From positions 49,161 through 113,160 of IMG/VR virus record IMGVR_UViG_3300045922_000293: DNA of 64,000 nt; one strand, given 5' to 3'. Made by a program: the position numbers and the translations under genes. The notes beneath the pieces were generated by a model. It was not told where the DNA came from. It searched no databases and worked only from the letters and a program-made list of their open reading frames with translations. Numbering within the stretch: position 1 is the first letter of the stretch; every line of letters starts with the position of its first letter. This DNA is from a virus. Positions 41,839 through 52,255 of the stretch are shown piece by piece.

Positions 41839-44800
41839 CAAAAAATAAGCAGGGTGTGTTGAATACGGGTGCCAATCGTGCGCAAGAAGCGGAAGCCTTC
41901 GCTTCAAGGGTTCAGGCTATTCCAAGCCGTCGTCCGTTGGCCTTGATCACGGACCCCACACGTTTTGTAGGGGATCTCAGCCGACAGACGCTCTTCAATG
42001 CCACGGTTCCAAACTCACACCCTACGCGTAACAGGCGTTTGACTGAGACGTTACAGGTGTACGGCGTCACGGTTTGGGCGGAGGGCACAGAGGGGGAAGT
42101 GGTCAATGTCAATGAATTTGACACAGGGGGTATTGATGTCACAGGTTTCCCCTCCCATCTCCGGCTGGTGCTTCTCCGCGGAGCTATCAAGCTAGGGTCC
42201 TATCGTATCACCTCCATGACGGGCACCTCAATCTTCACGGAAGAGGAGATGGATTTTGCCGTCACTGTGTGGCAGCTTGTGGAAGAAACACCGATGCAAG
42301 CCCTGCCCGTCCCTTCAGATCAGGCTATGCCCGGCACGGAAGTGACCTATTTGATTGTGAAGCCCCCGCGCTGGCCGCTCTTACGCAACAATCAATTCAC
42401 CTTAGCCCAATCCCCCGCGCTTTCAGGCGGGATCACAATGGATGCGATCACGGGGCGCTTGACCTTAAATGGCTCACACAATCAACCGAGTCAAATTTAT
42501 CAGGTGGATGATGTGGTCAATGTGAGCCTCAATATCAATCTTAAAGGTATTATGGCTAGGGTTCAAGATGTGGTGTTTACCCCCGGCCTTCCCAATACAG
42601 AAGTGTTGACCTTAGAGCCTCTATTTAATGAGGCCGTCCCCATCTACACCTCGCCTTCAAATGCGGCTTATAAAGTTGCACAGGTTCGGGACGTCTTGGC
42701 GAATCCTTATGCCCCTGTGAATGGGGTCAATATTTGGAATAATAAAGACGTGCTTGAATCCATGCGTTTGTACCCCTTAGTGGCCCCCGTTAATGGTGAT
42801 CCGTCACGCATTCCTTTTGGCGTACATTCGTTGTTTTCAAACAACGCTGCACCTTATGTACCCCCCACGGCGGCGGGTTTTCGAGTCGTGCTTTATCCTG
42901 CTACAGTGGCGGGTACCGCCGATCTGACGCGCCCGATTACGGATTTCAATGATATCATCATTGATCCTATGGTTACAGAGCCCCAGAGTGTAGAGATAGA
43001 TTATGCACAGGGGGCGATTCTTCTATCTCATGCAATCCCCGCAGCGGGAGGGGATCTCAACCCTAATGGTTATGTGTCTCCTAGCGGCACTCGGCATCTG
43101 TTCGTGGCTTGTGCAGCATATAATTCAAGCTACGCACCCGAGACCGTTGAGGGTTTGCGCACCAGTGCTGAACGTAGCTTGACCTATGAGATCGGGCCTC
43201 TTAATCGTGATTTGATTAATCTTGCGAGAGGTTGGACATTTCGTGATCAAAGTTTTGATCCTTATCATGAGCAGCAGGGGCAATCACAGAGGCCGACGAA
43301 GCCCGCTGTGATGATTGCAGCAGGATCGGGGGGGTCAGCGAGTGTTGTAGTGGAGGGGAACCCCCAGATCTTTTTTCAGACAAAGAGCACGCGTACCCCC
43401 AGCACAGCCATCGGGGCGCTGGGTTACGGTCCCGTGCTCAACCTGACGGACACACAGCAACAGATATCCATTCTTCCCTCTGCTCAGGGCGGGGGGCTGG
43501 TGGATTTAAGCGCAGGGTCAGAGACTGCGATCACGTCAGAGGGGCATAGTTATATCACCTTTTCAGAGGGGTGGAAAGATCTTGTCATCAACGCGAATGT
43601 GACCATTACAGCGGGCGTGAATGACCAGATTCGTTGGCATATGAATGATGTCGCAATGGTGCTCACGTTGAGCCCGGGTTTCAAGACTGCGGCTGCGTTA
43701 CAAACTGAGTTGGCATCCTTGATTGTGGCGGCTGGAGTGTCAGCGGGCGTACCACAAATTGTCGTACCGACTAGCCCAAACCAAAATATCAATTTACAGC
43801 CAACACCGGATAAAACAGGGCTCCGGGTCAGTGTGCGCGATTATTTTGTGACGGGGACGGGGTCTTCTCACGCAACTTTAGGGATTCCGAATCATGTGCG
43901 CGTCTTGCCTGTGGGTCTGTTTCAGAAGATTGTTGCGGGCTCAGACCAAACAAGTCCTATGGCATGGGATTATCAGCATAGGGAAAACAAGCGGTCTGCA
44001 CAGTGGCGCGGTGAGGACGTGAAGATCCTTGGGGGTTCTTCTTTACGGGCCGTTGGGGAAGCTTTTGAAGTTGGGCATACAAATTATGTAGTACGTGCGG
44101 ATGATACCCCTATCACATTTAATGCGAATGATGTAAAGATCCCGCCCATGGATCTTTTTGTCACACGCAATGAGGATAATCAGACAGGAGTGCGTTTAGT
44201 TCAGGTTCCTGATACAACTGTGAGTATATCGGGGCCTTCCGCCGTATACCTCATCTATTGGGATGAGATTTTAGAATCTCTTGAATTTGTGGACTATGCC
44301 CTTGTTCTTGATAAGACACTCCGCACCCCCCCTTATCGCGGGGTAGGGGTAGCTTTGGTGTCTTACAATTTCATTACGAATATTAATTTTGTGATAGACA
44401 TACGCCCTTTTCTCACCAATCAAAAGCAAAATGATACCATCACGGTGGGGACAGGGGGTATGTTCCGAACGTTACAGGGTGCAATGGCTTGGATTGAAGC
44501 ACATCCTCAGGGGTCAAGACATGTTAAGTTGATTTCAGATGTGGAGCATGTAGGTCCGACAGCTATACCCATTCCTTCAAATGTCACCCTAGATGGTCAG
44601 GGATACACTGTCACTGTGTCCGGATATGATACCGTGTTCGGTGACTTGTTCCATCTTGACCATGATAGCACATTTTCAGCCGAAAGCTATGTGAAAATGT
44701 GTCATTTCAAGGTGGTCTTTGCGGCCCCCCAAGTACAATTTTCAACATTTTTCATTAATAAGCCAGGAGCCCAACTTGAGCCGTCAACCCTTGTCTTAGA

Positions 44801-46199
44801 GGATATTCTTATTGTGGGGCATCCCCTCAGGTCCTTCGGCTTTTTAGTGGGGTCTGATTCCGCAAGTGATTTGAAGATTCATGCCACCCGTTTCGTGACG
44901 CAAGGGCTGCGCTTTGCTCTTGGATTTATAGGCAAAGAAGTTCATTTAAACCATTGTAAATTTCTAGACCTTGCTCCTATTGCAGACGGACGATTAATTG
45001 ATGTCAGGGATGGTTCAAAAATATCAATTCACAACACATTGGCCCTATTAAATGCGTCATTAGGGGGTCAAAGCATCTCAATTTTATCTAGTGCTACATC
45101 ATCTACGACAACAAATGATGTGGACATTGAGATTTGTCATTCACGCTTCTCTGTAGGGGATATTGACGCGATACGCTTAACCATGATATCCCCAACGGTC
45201 CCCTCACGTTTATCCATCCGGCACACTGAAATTCTTGTGGATGAAGCTTCCAACCACTTCATAGCCGATGGAAGTGGTATTGGGGATGCCTTGCGCGCGA
45301 TTGATATTGATCTTGATCATTGTGATTTGTTACGCACAAAACGTGCTTACCCTCCTTCTGCGGGGATTCAAACGGGGTCTTTATTCACGACAACGATCCC
45401 CGTCAAGTTATCATTAGATACATGTAGGTTAGATCATGTTTATATTAGCGGGTCAAGCAATTCGGGGCACACCTTTTTGATACAAAATTGTAGCACGGTA
45501 TTCAACGAGGGATCTGCGGTTGAAATACTAGGCACAGGTGGCGGTAAGGTGATTTTGAAAGATAATCGTTGGGATAATGGGTATTTTGGTTTTTCAGAAT
45601 GCGATGTCACGATTGAGGGGGGTGTATACAGGTCTTTCGGGTTCATTCAGTCGCCCACATCGGTGGGTTCAGGGTTTTTTGCTTTCTTTAGATGTACCGT
45701 CAATGCGGGGTCGGGTCTTCAGATCGTGAAGACCTCCCCCGATAATATTTCTTGTATGAGCTTCTTTCAAACCTGCTCTTTGCAAGCGGATCAAGTGTCT
45801 ATTCGACATGGGGGGGCGCTTGACCAATCTCTCTTAGGTATAGTTGCGGAGTCGAATGCAATATTTGATCGTTTTCAGGTAAATAATCTCAAGTCGATTT
45901 TCACGGGGCCGCCCCCCACGAACCCTGTCAATGCGAGTGCGATTGTGTTCCTCCCCCGTGTAGCCCTCGCTCGTGCATCCTGTGTGATGACGAATTTTAT
46001 CGTAGAAAATTATCCTACTTTAACTGTAGCCCCTGACCCTGATATCAGATCCAATGCTGTACGGGTGAGTTCAAATTGGGAGATTGTGAACATTACTTCG
46101 GGTTTGGTCTTGACAAATACCACCATTCCTGTAAAGTTTAATTTTGCTGCGACGGTCAACATCTTCGTGGATGCGACGGTTAGGTTCATCACTCTTTGA
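41835..46199 (+). CDS. giant tail spike/fibre with right-handed beta-helix domain (1454 aa)
   Basis: ATG 41835 overlaps the previous stop (ATGA). N-terminal ~570 residues are beta-rich and likely attach to the baseplate. Residues ~575-695 carry one copy of the sheath module (TITAGVNDQIRWHMNDVAM ... SSHATLGIP). Residues ~870-1440 begin GTGGMFRTLQGAMAWIEAHP and IPSNVTLDGQGYTVTVSG, the hallmark opening of pectin-lyase-like beta-helices, followed by many short strand repeats with N/C/F stacks. Such domains bind or cleave surface polysaccharides. No catalytic residues could be assigned by eye. Confidence 0.68.
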   Translation: MTKNKQGVLNTGANRAQEAEAFASRVQAIPSRRPLALITDPTRFVGDLSRQTLFNATVPNSHPTRNRRLTETLQVYGVTVWAEGTEGEVVNVNEFDTGGIDVTGFPSHLRLVLLRGAIKLGSYRITSMTGTSIFTEEEMDFAVTVWQLVEETPMQALPVPSDQAMPGTEVTYLIVKPPRWPLLRNNQFTLAQSPALSGGITMDAITGRLTLNGSHNQPSQIYQVDDVVNVSLNINLKGIMARVQDVVFTPGLPNTEVLTLEPLFNEAVPIYTSPSNAAYKVAQVRDVLANPYAPVNGVNIWNNKDVLESMRLYPLVAPVNGDPSRIPFGVHSLFSNNAAPYVPPTAAGFRVVLYPATVAGTADLTRPITDFNDIIIDPMVTEPQSVEIDYAQGAILLSHAIPAAGGDLNPNGYVSPSGTRHLFVACAAYNSSYAPETVEGLRTSAERSLTYEIGPLNRDLINLARGWTFRDQSFDPYHEQQGQSQRPTKPAVMIAAGSGGSASVVVEGNPQIFFQTKSTRTPSTAIGALGYGPVLNLTDTQQQISILPSAQGGGLVDLSAGSETAITSEGHSYITFSEGWKDLVINANVTITAGVNDQIRWHMNDVAMVLTLSPGFKTAAALQTELASLIVAAGVSAGVPQIVVPTSPNQNINLQPTPDKTGLRVSVRDYFVTGTGSSHATLGIPNHVRVLPVGLFQKIVAGSDQTSPMAWDYQHRENKRSAQWRGEDVKILGGSSLRAVGEAFEVGHTNYVVRADDTPITFNANDVKIPPMDLFVTRNEDNQTGVRLVQVPDTTVSISGPSAVYLIYWDEILESLEFVDYALVLDKTLRTPPYRGVGVALVSYNFITNINFVIDIRPFLTNQKQNDTITVGTGGMFRTLQGAMAWIEAHPQGSRHVKLISDVEHVGPTAIPIPSNVTLDGQGYTVTVSGYDTVFGDLFHLDHDSTFSAESYVKMCHFKVVFAAPQVQFSTFFINKPGAQLEPSTLVLEDILIVGHPLRSFGFLVGSDSASDLKIHATRFVTQGLRFALGFIGKEVHLNHCKFLDLAPIADGRLIDVRDGSKISIHNTLALLNASLGGQSISILSSATSSTTTNDVDIEICHSRFSVGDIDAIRLTMISPTVPSRLSIRHTEILVDEASNHFIADGSGIGDALRAIDIDLDHCDLLRTKRAYPPSAGIQTGSLFTTTIPVKLSLDTCRLDHVYISGSSNSGHTFLIQNCSTVFNEGSAVEILGTGGGKVILKDNRWDNGYFGFSECDVTIEGGVYRSFGFIQSPTSVGSGFFAFFRCTVNAGSGLQIVKTSPDNISCMSFFQTCSLQADQVSIRHGGALDQSLLGIVAESNAIFDRFQVNNLKSIFTGPPPTNPVNASAIVFLPRVALARASCVMTNFIVENYPTLTVAPDPDIRSNAVRVSSNWEIVNITSGLVLTNTTIPVKFNFAATVNIFVDATVRFITL

Positions 46200-46206
46200 G
46201 GTATCT

Positions 46207-46815
46207 ATGTATTATCTTGTTGAGAACAAGACTCAAACTATTACGGCATCTCTCTTGCCTCATTTAAATGGTGTGCCCGTCGAGGGTCAACGGGTTGTGA
46301 CGATAGATGATCGGGCACCTATTGATGAAGAGAGCCCACCACCTCTTACGTTGAATGGCTTATTGTCTCAGAAATTTGCGGGCCTTCTTGCGTTGAATCC
46401 TCAATATAATCACATTACGTATGACGACTTTGCATCTCAAGCAGTGTGGGACCCCGCCGCGCCTTCAACCATGGCGGCGATTGGGGTGGGCCTTGTGTGG
46501 CTCCCCCCCTTTGCGGGGTTATTACAAACGATCACGATAGCCGCCGCTGTGCCATTTGATCGTGGTGTCTTGACTTGGAACGCGGCGAGGTTTACAAGGG
46601 AATATGAGGATGCCGTCCGTTTGCATCTTTTCTATGAGCCTGTATCCTCCGATACCTTGACCGCCTTTATCTCCAATGATGGGGGGGGTTCTTTTACCCC
46701 CGTTATCAATGGGTTGGAGTTTGTGTTGCCCTCCTTCGGGGATCAAATAGTGGTCAGATTTGAGAATACGAGTACGCAACGCGTGTATATTGAGCCCTTT
46801 GGCGTACTTTATTAA
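46207..46815 (+). CDS. hypothetical structural protein (202 aa)
   Basis: ATG 46207 with GAGG at 46197-46200, shortly after the beta-helix stop. Begins MYYLVENKTQTITASLLPHLNG. Two beta-rich halves, with a hydrophobic turn (LLQTITIAAAVPFDRGVLTW) and a C-terminal strand pair (DQIVVRFENTSTQRVYIEPF) like a small jelly-roll. Between two very large fibre genes; may be a chaperone or a short fibre subunit. Not recognised. Confidence 0.55.
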   Translation: MYYLVENKTQTITASLLPHLNGVPVEGQRVVTIDDRAPIDEESPPPLTLNGLLSQKFAGLLALNPQYNHITYDDFASQAVWDPAAPSTMAAIGVGLVWLPPFAGLLQTITIAAAVPFDRGVLTWNAARFTREYEDAVRLHLFYEPVSSDTLTAFISNDGGGSFTPVINGLEFVLPSFGDQIVVRFENTSTQRVYIEPFGVLY

Positions 46816-46827
46816 CATAGGTAGATC

Positions 46828-49800
46828 ATGTCACAATTCTTCGGATCGGGTGTTAGCCGCACTCTTCAGGCGAGGGGCCGTCAGTTTTCTTCTGTTGTGT
46901 GGCAAGAGAAGCGCCCCCCGATGGATGATGAGTTTAATCTTGTGTCACAATCACAAGAAGAATTGCGCCGTCTTTTGTTGCTGGCCAATACGCCCTCGGG
47001 CTTTGTGACGACGTCGCATGCCCCCAAATTAGATTATAGCTTTGACCGCCAAGCCACGAACATGTTTTGGCTAGGCAATCATCCTAGTGATATTGCTTAT
47101 GCTCTTGTAAACGGCTGGATTATACCCATTACCGGAACTCTTTGGTCAGAAGATGCTAGGGCGGCGATTAAGTTACCGCCGCCGTCAGCCCCCCCTCAAG
47201 AGGCGGATGTGAATTTCGTGTTCCTTGAGGTGTGGCAATCTCTGATCGCACCCACAGGCGTGGCGAATAAACCCGCCGTGGATTCTTTATGGCCCTTTGG
47301 TAATGTTGAATTCGGCGGAACGATTCTACCCCATGAATTGATCCATCCCAAGATCGGTTTAGAGACATCTAAACGTGTGCAGATCCAATACCGCATCCGT
47401 GTGATTCCGAGGGTGAATCCCGCTTTGAGCCCTTACGGCTTTAATCCTAGCATTAGGCCGCAAGGGCCACTCCCCTCCCCCACAACGGCAGCAACACCGT
47501 TGTATCAATATCAAAACATGCGTGACGAGATGGGGGATGCGGGCCTGTGGCGCGCGGGGGATGGTAACGGTCAGACAGGCTTGCTTCAGACAGTAGACGG
47601 GTATGTCTATGCGGTGCCGATTGCACTTGTATTCAGGCGGAATTCAGGCACATGGGGACTTACCCAAGGGATGCACGATTTGGCTTTCAATCGCAATCCA
47701 TCCATGGTGAACCGCTTAGATGCTAGGGTGTTACCTCATGTCACATTAATGGCACCTTTGACCCCAGATGCGTTGGTTGCTACCGTGAATCTAGCCCGTC
47801 AGGACACCCCATTTCCCGCTATGGGGTCCATCAAGATCGGGGAGGAGGTCATCACGTATTCGGATTGGACTGGTACAACATTGACGTTTAGTGAGCGGGG
47901 AGCACGTGGAACGCATCCGAGCGCACATCAGGAAGATGCTTTGGTGCAAGCACCTACCTCCAACCCGCTGGGTTTGTACGCCGATCAAATTATTGAAGAA
48001 GATGTTTATGATCTGAGACCCGCGGTGCAGTTAAGGGGGCATGATCATCACGGCCTTCTTGAGGCCACATTAGACAGGCTTCTCAACGGTCAGCTTACAA
48101 GTGCATGGAAGCGAAGCGAAGCCAACATGAAGGGCACCAGGCACTTTCAAGTGGATGTTTTGACTCAAGGCGCCGTCCCCCCTAATGGTACTCTTGAGGG
48201 GGATGCACCGGATGGTTTCAGGCGCGTGTTCAGTGATGCCGTGGTGCCTCAGTCCAAAAATCTGATCGTGTTCGGGGAATCCGATGCCACAGCAGCGATT
48301 GATTGGTCGTTGAACCCGATTGGGACTGTGCAACGCACGGTGGCGAATCAATGGAATACAGGGGATATTTTAAGAATACCGCTTGACCAATACCGTAATA
48401 CGTTCAAGACAGGCGCCAATCAAAAGGTTCGTTTTGTGCATCCGCTAGAGTATTTTCAAGGATCTGATCATGACCCCGTGAAGGTGTGGTTCGGGTCAAC
48501 GGATGAGGCATCCTCAAGCCCTACGGAAGATGATTATCTGAGCTATAGCCCTCTAGGTGCTTTGGTGAATTTCGGGCGCCCGTTCACGGTGCTAGGGGAA
48601 AAGCCTGTTGGGCTGCCCGTCCCCGTAGAAGGATCGGGACCTATTCAGTTCATTTCGACAAACGTTGCTGTGATTACAGGTGTGGATTTTTCACTCTTGT
48701 TTCAAGGTCAAACTGTAGCTAATTTCCTTGCTTCAACAGAAGCATGCTTGATCGCGGGGGATAATAACCCCAATCCACTGAATCCTATCAATCATGGTGC
48801 ATGGCGTATTGTGGGATCTGATGGTGGTACGGGTCTTTTGCTTGAGCGGCTTGACGCCTCTTCCCCCGCTTTTGACCCTGTGACGAATGTGAGAGATTGG
48901 GCGATCCGTTATGAGTCTTGTACGGAGGCGGATACAGAGGTGTATATTGTCTTGACGGGTCAGCCACTCGCGCCTTTCTCCTTGAGCCCGACGCTATCTA
49001 TCTCTTATACGCTTCTTTATCATGCCTCGCGAGGGTTAGCCCGATGCCCCGAAAACGGACTCTTTGTACGTGTGGACACCCCTAATCCGGGCGTGACAAA
49101 TTATGTGCGTGAATTGAATTTCCCTGATGAGCAGAGCGCCACTGCGGCGACCGTGAGGGATTTCCCGTGCTATCCTTTAGCGCAGATCGCACAATTCACG
49201 CTTGAAGACTTAAACCTTAGCCCCCGCATCACACCCACATTAAATGTGGCGGTTGCGCCCAAGGTTTGGGGAGAGGCTTATACAGATAGGGCGTCTAAAA
49301 CACTTGTGTTTCAGCCTGTGCGTAGGGTTCAGGCGAGGCTCCTCCCGCGTGCCTTACCTAACACACTCCCCGCTATTGCAATCCCGAATTTTTTGACAAC
49401 AGCGGGATCCCCCTCTTATGCAATCCCCTATGATATCTTGCCCCCCAAAGGTATGCAACAAGTGCCTTTTGTGTCTACGCGCTCGAATGGTAGTCTTGAT
49501 GTGCCTTTCGGTGTGAATTTCTTATTTCTCTTGAGCGGGGGTCAGAATCCGGCGGCTCAAAACCCTAATCCTAGACTGATGCTTCAGCGCGTGCTGTTAT
49601 CCTATAACCCCGCATCTGGTGTGCCTTTTGGCAATTATGTGCCTCTTAGCACCTATGGGGGTAATGCATTGACAACAGAGGCGTTATCGATCCGTCGCTA
49701 TAACCAAAACGGTGTTCAGGGGTTTGAGCTGCCCTCACATCTGGGTATAGCACGTCTTTTTGGTATCTATCGCGCCCCCGACTTCTATACAAACGGGGGA

Positions 49801-51237
49801 TTAGGCGCCTTTGCCGCTCCCGTTTTCCGTAATGATGCGGGGTCTACGATCGAGAACCTTATCCGGACGGATCGGGGCGTATTACACATTACGGATCAAG
49901 GCACGTTTGTGATCCCTGATGAGATGTTGGATGCAAGTCGCTTGGATGCGGCCACGCCCGTCCCCATCATTTTTGAGGTTGCATTATTCGCATTCGATAC
50001 ATGGCCAAATCGGCGTGATGGTTTCATGCGCGTTTTGACCACAAATGCTGCGGGTGAACCTCCTGGTGTAACTCTGAGTCTTCTGTTGAATGGTCCTGCC
50101 ACACAGGTCGATACCATTTTCATGGTGAGCACGCGTCGCCCTTATCAAGGTTCGTTCACGGGTACCATGCCCGTGTCTACGACAAATTCATCTAATCTAG
50201 ACCCCGTAGATTATATCCCGAAGCGGGCCACTGAAACGCCTCCCCAGATTATGGCGCTCCGTGAGAGTCTTGACCCCTTGACAGCAAAGCAACTCAACCC
50301 CGCTAGCCTTCAGATATTGGCTTATAAGGTCTTCGTGACGACGCAAGGTACGGGGCGCGTGAGTGGCCCCTTTGTGCCCGGATCATATACAGATGTGGGC
50401 CATATGGGATTAGCGGGCTACCCGTTCAGCACGATTACGGATCCAACTTTAAGAGTACGATCAAGGGCGTTGTCTTTCCCTAACACGGGCACACCCGATG
50501 GTTACGCACACACGGAACGCCTCCCGCTAGGCATTCTAGCTCAGGATGCTTATTTCTTAGGTGAGGGTTTAGGTCCGAAAGACTCAAGTTTTTGGCTAGA
50601 GACGTATATATCGGGGCCGTCACGGTCAGCCCTTCAGGCTAGAAATAACCGCATCTTGACCACGCAACCTTGCGGGTCGGGGATTATTGTAGTGAGTGAC
50701 GGTACGTCATTAGGGTCTTCTACCCAGATTGGCTATAACGCGTCCTTTGGCCTGTACCGTACTTATCGTGGGGGTACGCTTACGGACCGTGAAGGTCAGC
50801 CGTGCGCATGGCAAGGGCCCGTTGTCTATAAAGATCTCACCATCTTGCCTACCCCGTTGCGCGTACAAGACCGTCAAATTCATGGGGGCGCGTTATTCTG
50901 TGTGGCATTCTTGGTCCGGACGACTCGTGAGGTAGCCACGGATCTTGATATTGTGACAAATTACGGGGACGAGCTGCAAGTTGTGGTCGTGACTGGTTTA
51001 CAGTTGGGGCGTGATCTTGACGTGAGTACTCTAGGTTTGAACCGTGAGCCGATGGAATTGTTAGCTGATCTTCATGTGACGGGTATCGGTGAAGGCTATT
51101 GCGCGGTGGATAGATACCGCTGTGAGGGCAGACCTATGGAGCGCGGAGCGGTGGATTTGAAGACACGTGACGTAGCGAGGACAAGTGATGGCGGAAACAC
51201 TCCACAAGTACCAGATCCCTGTTTATGTGCGCCTTAA
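46828..51237 (+). CDS. very large tail-fibre/baseplate protein, paralogue of the 37326 gene (1469 aa)
   Basis: Residues ~1-400 match the 37326 protein (SGFVTTSHAPKLDYSFDRQ, LVNGWIIPITGTLW, FVFLEVWQSLIAPTG, KRVQIQYRIRVIP, VPIALVFRRNSGTWG, LYADQIIEEDVYDLRPAV). A ~70-residue insertion splits this region: AMGSIKIGEEVITYSDWTG ... FSERGARGTHPSAHQED, a module with the G-x-I-x-I-G-x-E and R-G-x-x-G-T-x-x-x-x-H pattern frequent in phage fibres. The rest is beta-rich with no known enzyme motif. Its last ~50 bases overlap the next small gene. Confidence 0.65.
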   Translation: MSQFFGSGVSRTLQARGRQFSSVVWQEKRPPMDDEFNLVSQSQEELRRLLLLANTPSGFVTTSHAPKLDYSFDRQATNMFWLGNHPSDIAYALVNGWIIPITGTLWSEDARAAIKLPPPSAPPQEADVNFVFLEVWQSLIAPTGVANKPAVDSLWPFGNVEFGGTILPHELIHPKIGLETSKRVQIQYRIRVIPRVNPALSPYGFNPSIRPQGPLPSPTTAATPLYQYQNMRDEMGDAGLWRAGDGNGQTGLLQTVDGYVYAVPIALVFRRNSGTWGLTQGMHDLAFNRNPSMVNRLDARVLPHVTLMAPLTPDALVATVNLARQDTPFPAMGSIKIGEEVITYSDWTGTTLTFSERGARGTHPSAHQEDALVQAPTSNPLGLYADQIIEEDVYDLRPAVQLRGHDHHGLLEATLDRLLNGQLTSAWKRSEANMKGTRHFQVDVLTQGAVPPNGTLEGDAPDGFRRVFSDAVVPQSKNLIVFGESDATAAIDWSLNPIGTVQRTVANQWNTGDILRIPLDQYRNTFKTGANQKVRFVHPLEYFQGSDHDPVKVWFGSTDEASSSPTEDDYLSYSPLGALVNFGRPFTVLGEKPVGLPVPVEGSGPIQFISTNVAVITGVDFSLLFQGQTVANFLASTEACLIAGDNNPNPLNPINHGAWRIVGSDGGTGLLLERLDASSPAFDPVTNVRDWAIRYESCTEADTEVYIVLTGQPLAPFSLSPTLSISYTLLYHASRGLARCPENGLFVRVDTPNPGVTNYVRELNFPDEQSATAATVRDFPCYPLAQIAQFTLEDLNLSPRITPTLNVAVAPKVWGEAYTDRASKTLVFQPVRRVQARLLPRALPNTLPAIAIPNFLTTAGSPSYAIPYDILPPKGMQQVPFVSTRSNGSLDVPFGVNFLFLLSGGQNPAAQNPNPRLMLQRVLLSYNPASGVPFGNYVPLSTYGGNALTTEALSIRRYNQNGVQGFELPSHLGIARLFGIYRAPDFYTNGGLGAFAAPVFRNDAGSTIENLIRTDRGVLHITDQGTFVIPDEMLDASRLDAATPVPIIFEVALFAFDTWPNRRDGFMRVLTTNAAGEPPGVTLSLLLNGPATQVDTIFMVSTRRPYQGSFTGTMPVSTTNSSNLDPVDYIPKRATETPPQIMALRESLDPLTAKQLNPASLQILAYKVFVTTQGTGRVSGPFVPGSYTDVGHMGLAGYPFSTITDPTLRVRSRALSFPNTGTPDGYAHTERLPLGILAQDAYFLGEGLGPKDSSFWLETYISGPSRSALQARNNRILTTQPCGSGIIVVSDGTSLGSSTQIGYNASFGLYRTYRGGTLTDREGQPCAWQGPVVYKDLTILPTPLRVQDRQIHGGALFCVAFLVRTTREVATDLDIVTNYGDELQVVVVTGLQLGRDLDVSTLGLNREPMELLADLHVTGIGEGYCAVDRYRCEGRPMERGAVDLKTRDVARTSDGGNTPQVPDPCLCAP

Positions 51238-51376
51238 AGGTTTAAAGGCTTATAAAGCGCGTTTAACACATCAGCTTGAGATGTGTGCTTTTGATGCGAT
51301 TCAAAAAGCATTTTTAAACAATCTTCTAATAAAATGCGTAATAGAGATCAGGGAGCTTGAGCAAAGCCAAACCTAA
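51188..51376 (+). CDS. hypothetical small protein (62 aa)
   Basis: ATG 51188 (a GTG sits just before) with GAGGA ~6 nt upstream. It overlaps the fibre gene by 50 bases. Helical and basic (YVRLKGLKAYKARLTHQLEM, NNLLIKCVIEIREL). Accepted because of its site and even composition. Confidence 0.5.
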   Translation: MAETLHKYQIPVYVRLKGLKAYKARLTHQLEMCAFDAIQKAFLNNLLIKCVIEIRELEQSQT

Positions 51377-51415
51377 TCTTTGTGAGTGATGTGTGTACGT
51401 AGTGGGGAGGTTATC

Positions 51416-51967
51416 ATGTGGGAAGTGATAAAAAACAAAATGCTCTCGATTAAGTGGGGCAACGTCATCTTAGAAGATGATGCCCTCTCTTTCGGTCGAA
51501 TCGCCGGTTGGATCACCCTCATGATGTTGATGCGTGTGTGGCATGCTGGTGGTGATCCCCCTTTGAGCTTAGTCGAGACGTTTTGGGCTCTTCTGATCTA
51601 TAACGCGGGTAAGAAGATGACATCCCCCATGGCGTCTTTCTTGACATCCAGGTCGTTGTCGAATCGTGTCATTCCCCCTTCGTCACAATCCCGTGTCATC
51701 GCAACGGAAGCCAAGAAGCCTAAAAAGAAGCATCTTGAGGTTGAGGATGATATGATTGTGGAGGAGGGGGATCTGGATCTTGATGACGTGAAGACGCCGC
51801 ATCCCGGATCGTTAGATCGCTTGCCCATTCCGCCCGTGTTCCATCATTCCCGTGAAGAGATGAGGGCGGGTGTGGTGCCCTCCCGCTCGGTTATCCACCC
51901 CTCGCCAACCTCAAGGCGCGTAGAGATCAAAACAACGGAGATCGATGATCCGTTCTCCCCTGATTAG
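51416..51967 (+). CDS. membrane protein with long charged cytoplasmic tail, possible holin (183 aa)
   Basis: ATG 51416 has GGGAGG 6 nt upstream; the longer upstream frame has no site. Residues ~32-50 (FGRIAGWITLMMLMRVW) and ~60-75 (VETFWALLIYNAGKK) are two hydrophobic spans, as in class II holins. The tail of ~100 residues is unusual for a holin: acidic centre (EVEDDMIVEEGDLDLDD), then Ser/Arg-rich. It could equally be a membrane anchor. Lysis role unproven. Confidence 0.55.
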   Translation: MWEVIKNKMLSIKWGNVILEDDALSFGRIAGWITLMMLMRVWHAGGDPPLSLVETFWALLIYNAGKKMTSPMASFLTSRSLSNRVIPPSSQSRVIATEAKKPKKKHLEVEDDMIVEEGDLDLDDVKTPHPGSLDRLPIPPVFHHSREEMRAGVVPSRSVIHPSPTSRRVEIKTTEIDDPFSPD

Positions 51968-51978
51968 AGAGTTTTTTC

Positions 51979-52254
51979 ATGGATGTAAGGAAATTGACGT
52001 CTAAAGCTTCAAAAATGTTTCTGGATCTTCAAAAAGAGCATGAGATCTCGGAAGCGTCCATGCTGTTAGCGGGTTATGTAGGGGGCCGTGTTGCACGGGA
52101 GGGGGGGTCAGAGAAAGACCTGACATCATGGCTTCAGGCTAACTATGGTACGGTTTTTGTTAAACTTTCCCCTTCTTTTGACTGTGGGCATAATCTAAGA
52201 GATCTGTTGAAATTTGCACTGAAAACCTTTTTAAAGGTAAAGTCAAGTCTGTGA
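51979..52254 (+). CDS. hypothetical protein (91 aa)
   Basis: Small helical protein (LTSKASKMFLDLQKEHEISE, SMLLAGYVGGRVAREGG). Eleven bases after the membrane protein. The strong hairpin at 52256 starts directly after its stop, so it closes this operon. Confidence 0.55.
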   Translation: MDVRKLTSKASKMFLDLQKEHEISEASMLLAGYVGGRVAREGGSEKDLTSWLQANYGTVFVKLSPSFDCGHNLRDLLKFALKTFLKVKSSL

Positions 52255-52255
52255 G

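Noticed and set aside
51416-51967. Confident holin call
   Set aside because: Two hydrophobic spans fit, but the long charged tail and lack of a neighbouring endolysin make it only a possibility.
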